Source of the DNA: an uncultured bacterium
GTDB lineage: Bacteria; Verrucomicrobiota; Kiritimatiellia; PWTM01
Reading direction: 5' to 3'
DNA length: 64,000 nucleotides
Assembly (NCBI GenBank): GCA_938010045.1
Contig: CALLFZ010000010.1
Span: 1 to 64,000, forward strand
A program made the translations under genes and the position numbers. Under the pieces are notes generated by a model. That model saw nothing but the letters and a program-made list of their open reading frames with translations. It searched no databases and was not told the origin of the DNA. Of this stretch, positions 56,893-64,000 are shown piece after piece (position 1 is the stretch's first letter; every line of letters begins with the position of its first letter).

Positions 56893-57918
56893 ATGAACCT
56901 GTGGACGCGGCGAGAACTACTGGCGGCCGCCACCGCTGGCTTCGCGATGGCGCGAGAACTGATCGCGGCGCAGACGCACTCGTCGAACGGCATACCCCAA
57001 CGGAAGTTCGGACGCTACGACGAACGGCTGCCCATTCTCGGCCTCGGCGGGTGGGACATCGGACGCGCCGACGACCCCACCGCGATCTCGATCATGCACG
57101 CCGCCATTGATGAAGGACTCACGTTCTTCGACAATTGCTGGGAATACCACGGAGGTCGCTCCGAGGAACTGATGGGCCGCGCGCTGGAGGGCGGCCGCCG
57201 GGATCGAGTTTTCCTCATGACCAAGGTCTGCGGCCGCACCTACGAGGACGCACGTTCAAACCTCGAGGATAGTCTGCGGCGCCTGCGCACCGACCGTCTC
57301 GACCTCTGGATGTTTCACGGCATCCGCTGGGACGAGGATCCCGACCTGATCTTCGATCCGGAGCACGGCGCGCTCCGAGCCGCATTGGAAGCGCGCGCGG
57401 CCGGCAAGGTCCGATACATCGGCTTCACCGGCCACAAGGACCCAAAGTTCCACCTCGCGATGCTCGACCGCACCGCGCGTCCCGGCGCGCCGCTCGAGTG
57501 GGACGCGGTCCTGATGCCGCTCAACATCGTCGATCCGCAACACCTGAGCTTTCAGACCGAGGTGCTGCCGGTGCTCGTGCAGCGCAACATCGCCGCGCTC
57601 GGAATGAAGGCGCTCGGCGCCCAGAACGGCAGATTCGTTCGCGAGCTCGGTGTGACGGCGGCGGAATGTCGGCGCTACTCGCTGTCACTGCCGATCACGT
57701 CGCTGGTCTGCGGTATCCAAACCCTGGATCAGCTCCGGCAGGATATTTCGATCGCCCGGGAGTTCCGTCCCATGACGGCCGAGGAGACCCAGGCGCTCCT
57801 CGCGCGAGTCGAAGGACGGAACACGGAGGCGCGGCTCGAGGCCTACAAGACCGGCGACTACGGGTGCAGCGTTCACCGTCGCCGGGCGGCGCCGGCCAAT
57901 CGCGGCGCCACGCGATGA
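56893..57918 (+). CDS. Exported aldo/keto reductase
   Basis: 341 residues from ATG 56893, with GGAGGTG upstream. A Tat-type leader (TRRELLAAATAGFAMA) precedes an AKR barrel: LPILGLGGWDIG, the tyrosine in FDNCWEYHGGRSEELMG, the lysine in FLMTKVCGR and the histidine in LDLWMFHGIRW. The NAD(P)H-binding end reads SLVCGIQTLDQLRQDI. The family in PVC bacteria is often called predicted oxidoreductase; Tat export suggests cofactor loading before translocation. Its stop overlaps the GH57 ATG. Confidence 0.88.
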   Translation: MNLWTRRELLAAATAGFAMARELIAAQTHSSNGIPQRKFGRYDERLPILGLGGWDIGRADDPTAISIMHAAIDEGLTFFDNCWEYHGGRSEELMGRALEGGRRDRVFLMTKVCGRTYEDARSNLEDSLRRLRTDRLDLWMFHGIRWDEDPDLIFDPEHGALRAALEARAAGKVRYIGFTGHKDPKFHLAMLDRTARPGAPLEWDAVLMPLNIVDPQHLSFQTEVLPVLVQRNIAALGMKALGAQNGRFVRELGVTAAECRRYSLSLPITSLVCGIQTLDQLRQDISIAREFRPMTAEETQALLARVEGRNTEARLEAYKTGDYGCSVHRRRAAPANRGATR

Positions 57919-59090
57919 GCACGGCGCGTACCATCCACCACGCGCTGGTGCTGAACCTCCACCAGCCAGCCGGCAATCTCGCCGAACTGCTCGCCACCGA
58001 CCCCTGGGAGGCACGCCAGATCCTCTGCGCCTATGACCGCATCCCGCGATCGCTTTGGCGCTACGAAGACATCGCGAAGGTCCATCTCTCACTCTCCGGC
58101 ACGCTGCTCGAAACGCTCTCCGACCCTGCGTTCCAGGCCGAGGTGTACGGCATCGTGCGGCTCGGCGACCTCTTGTGGTACCTCCAAAACACGCGGATCA
58201 TCGAAATCCTCGGCACCGGCTATTACCATCCCGTGCTGCCGCTCATCCCGCCCGCCGACCGCGAAGAACAAATCCGGCGCTGGCAGGGCATCGGCCGGCA
58301 TCTGTTCTGGCGCGAGACCTGTCCCGGCTTCTGGCCACCCGAGCTCGGCTTCTCCATGGAGCTGATCCCGCTGCTCGCGGCGGCGGGCTACCGGTACTGC
58401 ATCGTGGACTCCGAGTACGTCGTCGCCAAAACCCCGATGAGCTGGGCCGCCCTTCGCTACCGCCCCCACATCGCGCGCTACGGCGGCCGGCAGATCATCG
58501 TCGTTGTCCGCGACCGCGACCTCTCCATCGCCCAGGAGTCCGGCATGGAGCCCACGTGGTTCCTGCGCGAGGTGCGCGAGCGGACCCGCCATTGTGATTT
58601 CGAACCGCTCGTCGTCACCGCGACCGACGGCGAAAACGGCGGCTGGTTCCGCAACCTCACGCCCGGCGAAACCTTCTGGGATCGCTGCCACGCGCCGCTC
58701 ATGGAGGGCATCCGCTCCGGCGCGATCGAAGACCTCCGCGCGGTCTTCATCAACGACTACATCGACCGCTTCGGCGTCTACGGCGAGGTCATCGTGCGCG
58801 CGGGCGCCTGGAACACCGGCGAACACAGCGGAATCGGATTTGTCCAGTGGACCGGCTCCGAGGCGCAGCGCGAAGCCTGGCGCCGCGTCCACGAGGTCTC
58901 CGCCCGCATCCGCCGAGTCGAGGAGCGCGGGTCCCCGGGCGACCCCGACGCACGCCGTCAGCTCGAAGAGGCGCGCTGGCGACTGCTTCGCGCCGAGACA
59001 AGCTGCAACTTCTTCTGGGGCGACGCCCGGCTTGGCCGCTGCCACGCCGATCTCGATGCTGCCCTCGAACGCCTCGCGGCATTCGAATAA
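57915..59090 (+). CDS. Glycoside hydrolase family 57 protein
   Basis: 391 residues from ATG 57915 (ATGA overlap with the reductase). The GH57 blocks are visible: HHALVLNLHQPAGN (conserved region 1, with the HQP), EILGTGYYHPVLPLIPPADR (region 2), RETCPGFWPPELGFSMELIP (region 3, with the candidate nucleophile Glu in WPPE) and VTATDGENGGWF (region 4, with the acid/base aspartate). No signal peptide, so it is cytoplasmic. GH57 enzymes act on alpha-glucans such as glycogen. It is shorter than classical amylases of this family, so the substrate is uncertain. Confidence 0.88.
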   Translation: MSTARTIHHALVLNLHQPAGNLAELLATDPWEARQILCAYDRIPRSLWRYEDIAKVHLSLSGTLLETLSDPAFQAEVYGIVRLGDLLWYLQNTRIIEILGTGYYHPVLPLIPPADREEQIRRWQGIGRHLFWRETCPGFWPPELGFSMELIPLLAAAGYRYCIVDSEYVVAKTPMSWAALRYRPHIARYGGRQIIVVVRDRDLSIAQESGMEPTWFLREVRERTRHCDFEPLVVTATDGENGGWFRNLTPGETFWDRCHAPLMEGIRSGAIEDLRAVFINDYIDRFGVYGEVIVRAGAWNTGEHSGIGFVQWTGSEAQREAWRRVHEVSARIRRVEERGSPGDPDARRQLEEARWRLLRAETSCNFFWGDARLGRCHADLDAALERLAAFE

Positions 59091-59135
59091 GCACGCCGCC
59101 CCGATGCGGGGCGGTCGAAAACGTCGTCGATTTCC

Positions 59136-59423
59136 TCAGCGGCCAAGGGCCGGCGGCCGGCCGACGTGCGTCGCGCGCACCTCGCACGACTCCCGAAGCC
59201 GGCATGCCTCGCCGCAGAACCACGCGCGGAACTGGAGGGCCACACGCTCGAAGTGGCGCTCGAGGAAATCACGCTTGGCCGCCGCCACTCCGACATCCCG
59301 ACCGGCGCGCTCACTGAGATACCACTTGTTTTCCGCCAGCGCCTCATCGAAACGCCGGCGTTGCGCGAGCATGAACTCGCGATAATTGCGACAATCGGAC
59401 GAATCCATCGCCGTACGATCCAA
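59136..59423 (-). CDS. Small hypothetical protein
   Basis: 95 residues or fewer, from ATG 59423 or 59408. Composition and motif order (FMLAQRRRFDEALAENKWYL, LSERAGRDVGVAAAKRDFLE, ending with a CGEACRLRESCE cysteine cluster) look like a genuine small helical protein with a putative metal-binding C-terminus. I do not recognise a named family; it resembles DUF-type proteins I associate with PVC genomes. There is no strong ribosome-binding site, so the call is moderate. Confidence 0.5.
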   Translation of the reverse strand: MDRTAMDSSDCRNYREFMLAQRRRFDEALAENKWYLSERAGRDVGVAAAKRDFLERHFERVALQFRAWFCGEACRLRESCEVRATHVGRPPALGR

Positions 59424-60217
59424 TGAAATCTACACCCGGCACCCACACTCTTCAAACCCTCGTGGCTCCAAACCGAGCGTGCTGGGCAGGACACGAACGG
59501 CCCATACCGGCGTCGGTGAAGTGAGGCGAACATCGGTGCCCCCACCGCCCCCGCGCCCTTCGCCCATGGTTCTCCCCGCCGCCCCAACACCAAGAATGTC
59601 TTGACCAGTCAGGCCAGAACGCGGGGAGGTGGTGCGGTGAGTAAAGCCCGCTGGATTTTCGACGTCACCCCCCTCCCTCCTCAGTCGCGATCGCCTCGAC
59701 GACTCGGCCCACCTCCGAACCCCTCGACGCTTCTCCCAGAGCTGGCCAACCAAGAAGCTCTGTAGCACGTTGCGGAGCGGCTGAACGTGGTCTGGCGGGT
59801 GGATGACGGGAACGTGGGTGGCAACGCTAGCCGCGACGAAGAACCGACGGAGCAGATTACGGATTCGGCTCCGTATCCGTTCGGCGAGTGCGAGGGCGCG
59901 CCGCACCGCCCGCGTGTCGGGCAACAGCAGGACACCCACTCAGAGGCCATCCGGCGACGATCGCTCAAGCTGCACGCCTCCGCGAACAAAGGTCAGGCGG
60001 AGCTCGACGACCTGGCGACCGACCTCGACGAACGCCGCAACCTCACAGCGGAACGCCGGGAGAACGCCGCCGATCTTCGCGCACAGCCGTAGCGGCGGAA
60101 CGCAAACCGGATGGCGCCGAAATGGGCGAATCCGCGGGCGGGTCCGCCGCGCGAACCACGCGGCGCACCTCGCCGCGCAGCGCGTTGACCGCCATCCACC
60201 ACCCGGATGGTGCGATC

Positions 60218-60263
60218 TCCAACGGTTGGACGCTTATGAAACGAGGGCGTCCAACCCTTGGAC
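60218..60263. repeat. Paired palindromic repeat, copy B (32-bp centre spacing)
   Basis: TCCAACGGTTGGA (60218-60230, followed by CGC) and GTCCAACCCTTGGAC (60249-60263), dyad centres 32 bp apart exactly as in copy A. Located about 100 bp upstream of the FG-GAP protein gene, in DNA without a gene. Confidence 0.75.
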
Positions 60264-60313
60264 ACGCGCTTGGATGGCCGGCCGCCGCCCCCACGCTCGC
60301 CGGGGGGACTGCG

Positions 60314-60346
60314 GATCATCTATGATCGTGGCGAGGGCACGCCCTC
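60314..60346. promoter_or_regulatory. Two adjacent 14-bp perfect dyads upstream of the FG-GAP gene
   Basis: GATCATctATGATC (60314-60327) and GAGGGCacGCCCTC (60333-60346) lie side by side, the second ending 18 bp before the ATG at 60365. They could be operators or RNA hairpins in the leader; chance occurrence cannot be excluded. Confidence 0.3.
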
Positions 60347-60364
60347 AATGCCATCGGCAAAGCG

Positions 60365-61606
60365 ATGAAGAGCATCCGATCCGTTCACATCATCGCAGCG
60401 ATCACCGGTGTGGGCATCGCCGCGGCGGCCGCGCCGCCCGTCGTGAAGTGGCGTCACCTGAGCAGCCGTACCGGCGACCTGCCCGAACCGAACGGCGGCG
60501 TAGAGCAGACCGCCTGCGTCGTCGCCGATTTCAACGGCGACGGCGCGGCGGACATTGTGATCGCGGAGCGCAGCCGCGCGCCCGCCGTGATCGGCCTCCG
60601 CCACGTACGTGGCGTGTGGCAGCGTTTCGTGATTGACGACCACGCCTGGCCCGTTGAGGCTGGCGGCGCGGCGGCGGATCTGGACCGCGACGGAGATCTC
60701 GATCTCGTACTGGGGGGCGATTATCGCAGCGACGTGCTCGTGTGGTATGAGAATCTCGGCCTCGACGCCAACCCCGCGAAACCGTGGCCCCGCCGGTTCA
60801 TCAAACGCAGCGGCGCCAAGGGCCATCACGATCAGGTCGCGGCCGACCTGCTCGGCCTCGGCCGGCCTCAGGTGATCTTCTGGAACCAGGGCGCGCGGCG
60901 CCTGTTCCTCGCGCTGCCGCCCGAGGATCCCCGCGGCGCCGACTCGTGGCCTCTGCGCGAACTGTTCGATGCGTCCGCCGCGGGGCTCGCGAACAAGCCG
61001 GAGGGCCTCTTCGTGTTCGATGTCGACGGCGACGGCCGGCGAGATCTATTGGGCGGCGCGTGGTGGTTTCGCAACAACGGCGACGGCACCGTTCGCGCCG
61101 TGCGGGTGGGCGAACAGCCCGGCCGCATCCTCGCCGGCCACTTTCGCGGAGGACGGGTCGCGCAAATTGTGCTCGCGCCAGGCGACGCGGACGGCCCCCT
61201 GCTCTTGTTCGAATGCGACGATGATCCCCTCGAGCCCGCGAACTGGCGCCGCCGTCCCCTGCTCGATGGCCGCCGCGTGGTCCACGGCCACACCCTCGAG
61301 GCCGCGGACATAAACGGCGACGGACATCTCGACATCTTCTGTGCCGAAATGGCGAAATGGAGCGTGCGCCGAGCCGAGCCGGACCACCCGGCGGCGACCG
61401 CCTGGTTGCTCTACGGCGACGGCCGCGGCGGGTTCTCAACCGTCGTGCTCACGAACGGCATCGGATTCCACGAGGCTCGCCTCGCCGACGTGAACGGCGA
61501 CGGCCGGCCGGACATCGTGAACAAGCCGTTCAACTTTGACACGCCGCGTCTCGACATCTGGCTCAACCTCGGCGCCGACTCGGACACCGCTCGTGCATCG
61601 CCGTGA
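60365..61606 (+). CDS. Exported FG-GAP/VCBS repeat protein
   Basis: 413 residues with a signal peptide (HIIAAITGVGIAAAAAPP). Five Ca-binding FG-GAP/VCBS units give a beta-propeller: DFNGDGAADIV, DLDRDGDLDLV, DVDGDGRRDLL, DINGDGHLDIF and DVNGDGRPDIV. No enzyme domain is attached, so it probably binds carbohydrate or cell surfaces; related proteins accompany polysaccharide and sulfatase loci in PVC bacteria. It is monocistronic, with the paired repeat and two small dyads in its upstream region. Confidence 0.88.
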   Translation: MKSIRSVHIIAAITGVGIAAAAAPPVVKWRHLSSRTGDLPEPNGGVEQTACVVADFNGDGAADIVIAERSRAPAVIGLRHVRGVWQRFVIDDHAWPVEAGGAAADLDRDGDLDLVLGGDYRSDVLVWYENLGLDANPAKPWPRRFIKRSGAKGHHDQVAADLLGLGRPQVIFWNQGARRLFLALPPEDPRGADSWPLRELFDASAAGLANKPEGLFVFDVDGDGRRDLLGGAWWFRNNGDGTVRAVRVGEQPGRILAGHFRGGRVAQIVLAPGDADGPLLLFECDDDPLEPANWRRRPLLDGRRVVHGHTLEAADINGDGHLDIFCAEMAKWSVRRAEPDHPAATAWLLYGDGRGGFSTVVLTNGIGFHEARLADVNGDGRPDIVNKPFNFDTPRLDIWLNLGADSDTARASP

Positions 61607-61629
61607 AGGGATCCGGCGGAGTCCGCGCC

Positions 61630-62393
61630 TCAGCCCACCACCGGCACGCGGCGCGAGCGCAGCCGCTCGATCCAACCCTTCAGCGTTTCGCGATCCCGCG
61701 CGCGAATGTCGGCGGGAAAGGTGGCGGTGCGTCCAAAGCGCGGCAGTTTGTGCGCTAGAGATCGAAGTACGGCAACAGTTCAGCGCCGGGCAGCCGCGGC
61801 AGCCGGGCAGCCAGCCGCGCGATGCCGTCGAGGTGCTCGTCCCGCGCGTTATGCCCAGGAATGATCGGACACCGCATCACAATGGCCGCACCGGCACGGT
61901 GCAACCGCTGACGATGCTCGAGGATGATCTCGTTCGATTCGCCCGCGAATTCGCGATGGCAAGCAGCATCGGTCTCCTTCCGTCGTATAACCCGACGTCC
62001 GTGTGCGGTATGCGCCGCGCGAGGGCACCTCACGGCGCGTGACCAGCGGTCGCCCAGCACGATCGCGATGAGATCGGCAACGGTGTTGTCTCGACCGACC
62101 ACCTCGAGCCCGGCCGGCGCGCCACCTGGCGCGTATGCTCTACACACCGTGCAGCATCCGCGCTCGCGCACTGCCGCCCCGCCGCCCTCCGGCATGCGCA
62201 GCGCCAACGTCCGACACGCCCGCACGCACTCGCCGCACCCTTGACAACGCGCGGCGTCAGCGGAGAGCAGCGGCTCGAGCGTGACGCTTTCGGGATTGCT
62301 GCACCGCCGAGAGCGCAGCGGAGAGTGCGTCAGAACCACTGTCGTTCGAATCCCCGACCCGACGTGAATCGCAAAGCGCTGGATCTCGAACAC
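61630..62393 (-). pseudogene. Decayed glycyl-radical-enzyme activating enzyme (PflA-like)
   Basis: Starts with a GTG 17 bp after the decayed glycyl-radical enzyme. The N-terminus FEIQRFAIHVGSGIRTTVVL is typical, but the radical-SAM CxxxCxxC cysteines are mostly lost (PLRSRRCSNPES where PLRCxWCxNPES is expected). The ferredoxin insert keeps CQGCGECVRACRTLAL. The central SAM/GGE region is missing: LIAIVLGDR is followed almost at once by the C-terminal FAGESNEIILEHRQRL and RCPIIPGHNARDEHL. After LLPYFDL a frameshift leads to KLPRFGRTATFPADIRARD. It is non-functional. Confidence 0.75.
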
Positions 62394-62410
62394 TTAGTCG
62401 GGCCGATGCC

Positions 62411-63290
62411 CTACGCTGAGCGAGCGATGATCCCGTCCTGCATGTCCGGCGTGAACCGCACAAAGAACTCGTGACAGGCCGCGATGCGCACCACGAGGCC
62501 GCGGTACTGATCTGGGTTCGCCTTCGCGGCGCGGAGTAGCTCGGAGCTGACGGCATGGATCGGCAGCTCCTACTCGCCGCTCCTAAAGAACACCGCGAGC
62601 GTGCCCCCGAGGTTCTCTCGCGCGGCCGCCGTATCCACCATGCCCGCATGGGGCCGGAGGTTGACCTGCGTGCGGCAGTTCCAGCTCCCTACACCATGGG
62701 GTTGGAGGAGGGAGTTCAGCAGCGCGGGGGCCTCGATTGCTCCGCGCCAACCGCCTCGCCGATCTCGTCGAGCGCCGCCGGTCGCCGCTCGACGACGACC
62801 TCACGGATCGTGGTAAACGAATCCACGGCGTTCGCGAACGCGATGCCACGGCACGAGAGGTGGTAGTCGGTGGTGCCGGCCGCGATGTCGCGGGCACGCG
62901 CGATGTACCCGTCGAAGAAGCATGTGGTCAGCGGGGTGACGCCCCACCGGTTCTGCGCCTCGTGCACCTTAAGCAGGTTCGCGTGGGTGCGATGCATCTG
63001 CGCCCGCACGTCGGCCGCCACGGCATGCGTGAACTTCTCGAACATCATGATGCGATCGTGAGGCCGGATCGCGAGCGGCAAGGTCTCGAAATCGCGCCTC
63101 AGCGTGGTCGCCGTGCGGACGATCCACGGGTCGGCCTCGCGCTGCGGACCGACCTCGCTGAACACACGCGCGCGAGGCAGCACGAGGCGCACCGGCGCAT
63201 CAACGATCGCCCGTCGCAGCGCGGCGATGCGACCATCGGACGGCGTCGGCCGGCTGGAGCCGATTGCGCTGTGGATGGTTTTGATGGGTA
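62411..63290 (-). pseudogene. Decayed glycyl-radical enzyme
   Basis: N-terminal family pieces (RIAALRRAIVDAPVRLVLPR, then DPWIVRTATTLRRDFETLPL) are joined directly to a late segment (WGVTPLTTCFFDGYIARARD, DYHLSCRGIAFANAVDSFTT), so most of the barrel is deleted. The C-terminus has an in-frame TAG between SGE and ELPIHAVSSELLRAAK. The radical-bearing RVxGY motif near 62477 reads VRIAACHEFF, so the essential glycine is lost. It cannot form a glycyl radical. The adjacent activase relic supports the assignment. The substrate of the ancestor is unknown. Confidence 0.7.
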
Positions 63291-63526
63291 AGACGAGAAG
63301 GCGGACTGCGCGAAGGGCGAACATCTTCGTGATCGAACCGAACCACCTCGGCTTCCGTGTCCTCAACCGTCGCTTTCCCCTTCGGAGATCCACTTCGAGA
63401 TCGCCCTCTTTCCTCCTCAGATCGTTGTTCGTCGAGTTCCGGCCTGCGCTATACCGGGTGAGAGCTCGCGTGCCCTGCGATCGCCGCGCCATAGGCTCGG
63501 GGTGGAACCCGGCCCTCCAACGGCCG

Positions 63527-63598
63527 CTGTAGTTCCGCCGGTCCCCCGGCGGAAGATTTGGGCGAGAAAGCTCCGGCGGCAGAGCGCCGGAGCTACAG
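63527..63598. repeat. Double-hairpin intergenic element bounded by CTGTAG/CTACAG
   Basis: Hairpin 1: TTCCGCCGG (63533-63541), loop TCCC, CCGGCGGAA (63546-63554). Hairpin 2: AGCTCCGGCG (63569-63578), loop GCAGAG, CGCCGGAGCT (63585-63594). The outer ends CTGTAG (63527-63532) and CTACAG (63593-63598) are also inverted. It resembles dispersed GTAGC...GCTAC-type elements I associate with verrucomicrobial genomes. Confidence 0.65.
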
Positions 63599-63802
63599 CA
63601 GAGCGCCGCGCCAGCTGCAACGCTGGGGACTGGTGGGGACAGACACGAACTGTCGGCCGGGCTCTCGGCGATAGTCGCTTCGCGTCACCGCTATAGAGCC
63701 GTCACAGGGGCCGGCACCACTCTGGGAGCAGTGGGCGAAGTGGGCGCAGGAAACCGAAGGGAGTCGCTAGGTGCCTATCCCCAGTCCGACAGTCCGAAGC
63801 GT

Positions 63803-63821
63803 GCTCAGCATAGTGCTGAGC
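63803..63821. repeat. Perfect 8-bp-stem hairpin
   Basis: GCTCAGCA-TAG-TGCTGAGC. No T-tract follows, so it is not a standard rho-independent terminator. The surrounding ~400 bp (63600-64000) shows no gene. Confidence 0.5.
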
Positions 63822-64000
63822 TGAGAGCCAATCCGTCGGCGCGGCTCGGCTGTCTAATTAGCCCAGTCCGACTGCGCTCGTGCGAGGATCGCGCTCGGCC
63901 GCTCGGAACAACGACCGGAGCGGTGGACTCCTCAACACGCCGTGGTGAGGCCGCGATCCTCCCGCTCGCGTGTTGTCCGATGCTTGGAGGGCACTCGTCC

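Larger units (their letters stand above)
59424..60364. other. 940-bp gap with repeats and no intact gene
   Basis: The minus-strand frames have a coding-like composition (RFFVAASVATHVPVIHP around 59810 and CAKIGGVLPAFRCEVAAF around 60070) but are broken by stops and match no family I know; they may be a pseudogene. The paired palindrome (60218-60263) and two adjacent dyads (60314-60346) lie at its right end, upstream of the FG-GAP gene. Confidence 0.4.

Noticed and set aside
59430-59939. 169-codon minus-strand frame
   Set aside because: Glycine/arginine-rich low-complexity translation, no ribosome-binding site, no family; neighbouring frames equally open.

Overview
The window is about 70% GC, densely coded and rich in overlapping ATGA/GTGA gene junctions. 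It carries secreted FG-GAP/VCBS and sialidase-like beta-propeller proteins, a DUF1080 protein, PmoA-like (DUF6807) and glycyl-radical relics, GH57, DUF2934, a membrane glycosyltransferase-C/TPR protein and a complete mreBCD-mrdA-rodA-rng cluster. That mix suggests a Gram-negative member of the PVC superphylum, most likely Kiritimatiellota/Verrucomicrobiota. This is inferred from gene content only; there is no rRNA or tRNA in the window.

Layout. 1-8.4 kb: a possible transposase relic, then a plus-strand operon with a GntR regulator, a sodium:solute symporter, a sialidase-like/FG-GAP fusion, a second sialidase-like protein and a DapA/NanA-type aldolase; it looks like uptake and breakdown of an acidic sugar. 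8.4-16.4 kb: mostly minus strand, with a secreted coiled-coil/transglutaminase-like protein, alaS, a frameshifted PmoA-like pseudogene (plus strand), a GH50-like glycoside hydrolase and a DUF1080 protein. 16.5-21.1 kb: a TolC/HlyD/MacB-type exporter operon. 21.2-28.2 kb: mreB, mreC, mreD, mrdA (PBP2), rodA and RNase G/E. 28.2-31.6 kb: one 1115-residue polypeptide joining E1-alpha, E1-beta, a lipoyl domain and a FabH-type ketoacyl synthase III. This is the most remarkable object in the window.

31.7-38 kb: a DUF2934 protein, another sialidase-like protein, hpt and an unrecognised 801-residue secreted protein with an internal duplication. 38.1-44.2 kb (minus): a VTC/DUF4956/HlyD-like cassette with its own promoter, then recD2, an unknown gene and nrdR. 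44.5-47.1 kb: a GT2 glycosyltransferase coupled to a GT-C/TPR membrane protein. 47.1-52.5 kb (minus): a receiver-pseudokinase fusion and an ABC-2 transporter operon. 53.2-56.7 kb (minus): a glycosyl-hydrolase-like gene with two single-base frameshifts and a catalytically degenerate S41 peptidase-like protein. 56.9-59.1 kb: an exported aldo/keto reductase coupled to GH57. 59.1-61.6 kb: a small ORF, a repeat-rich gap and an FG-GAP protein. 61.6-64 kb: a decayed glycyl-radical enzyme/activase locus and hairpin-forming DNA.

A recurring intergenic palindrome, GTCCAA-N3-TTGGAC, occurs twice as a pair with identical 32-bp centre spacing (6.1 kb and 60.2 kb) and once singly (44.4 kb). The left and right ends look like accessory, decaying DNA; the middle carries housekeeping clusters.
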